From NCBI RefSeq assembly GCF_003350005.1, contig NZ_QLKS01000001.1, positions 725,946 through 789,945 on the forward strand: 64,000 nt of DNA, in the 5' to 3' direction. Source of the stretch: Psychrobacter proteolyticus. GTDB taxonomy: Bacteria > Pseudomonadota > Gammaproteobacteria > Pseudomonadales > Moraxellaceae. How positions within the stretch are numbered: the stretch's first letter is position 1; the number at the start of each line of letters is the position of its first letter. The translations under genes were made by a program, and so were the position numbers. Below, piece by piece: positions 63,935 through 64,000 of this stretch. The notes under the pieces are model-generated. The model made no database searches. It worked only from the letters and a program-made list of their open reading frames with translations, and was not told the origin of the DNA.

Positions 63935-64000
63935 CCTCCTTATCTTAAGCAAAGGAGAGATCTTAAAAAAACACGGGCTTCGAATATAAGAAATTGGCTT

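Noticed and set aside
63935..63960. Terminator after the patatin-like gene
   Set aside because: CTCCTT/AAGGAG can pair, but the stem is short and no T run follows directly.

Overview
The window looks like chromosomal DNA from a Moraxellaceae gammaproteobacterium, most probably Psychrobacter. This is inferred from gene content and order, not from a database search. The clues are moderately AT-rich DNA, an RND pump operon of the AdeIJK type, and malonate genes in the order and with the regulator type described for Acinetobacter (mdcLMACDEGBH plus MdcY). No complete insertion sequence, CRISPR array or phage is present.

Positions 1-33,200 are mostly core genome: ppiB (cut by the window edge), lpxH, orn, rsgA, yibN-grxC-secB, adk, a cytochrome c maturation block (ccmF-G-H-I), a DUF445 membrane protein, mrdA (PBP2), rsmD, rplM-rpsI, an LpxL-like acyltransferase, trpS, scpA-scpB, lolA, rplU-rpmA, ispB, a three-gene RND efflux operon and hemB. 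Many transcription units end in clear hairpin-plus-T-run terminators.

Positions 34,500-44,100 form an accessory block. It starts at an intact tRNA-Val(GAC) and ends at a 118-bp diverged copy that keeps only the tRNA 3' half plus the downstream terminator. Next to the intact tRNA are gene debris: a small HTH fragment and an MgtC-like gene with an internal stop. Further in are a Cd/Zn-type P-ATPase with a divergent MerR regulator and a 19-bp-spacer promoter, a PaaX-like regulator divergent from an AidB-like acyl-CoA dehydrogenase, and MdaB and DkgB with a divergent LysR regulator. This looks like a tRNA-targeted island or a rearranged tandem tRNA locus.

Positions 44,500-53,800 hold a TauE/SafE exporter and a nine-gene malonate uptake and decarboxylation operon (madL, madM, mdcA, C, D, E, G, B, H). 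It is transcribed away from a GntR repressor gene, with ATTGTATACAAT-type operator sequences between them.

Positions 53,800-57,400 are a scrapyard: two 44-bp diverged repeats, an open 3' gene fragment, an unknown protein built of two similar halves, a 28-bp tandem repeat and a frameshifted serine resolvase. aspA sits intact among these. From 57,400 to 64,000 there are a LysR regulator, an ornithine cyclodeaminase-arginase-YjiH-like transporter operon facing an Lrp/AsnC regulator across a 43-bp dyad, and a patatin-like phospholipase. Together aspA and the arginine genes suggest an amino-acid catabolic zone feeding fumarate and proline/glutamate metabolism.
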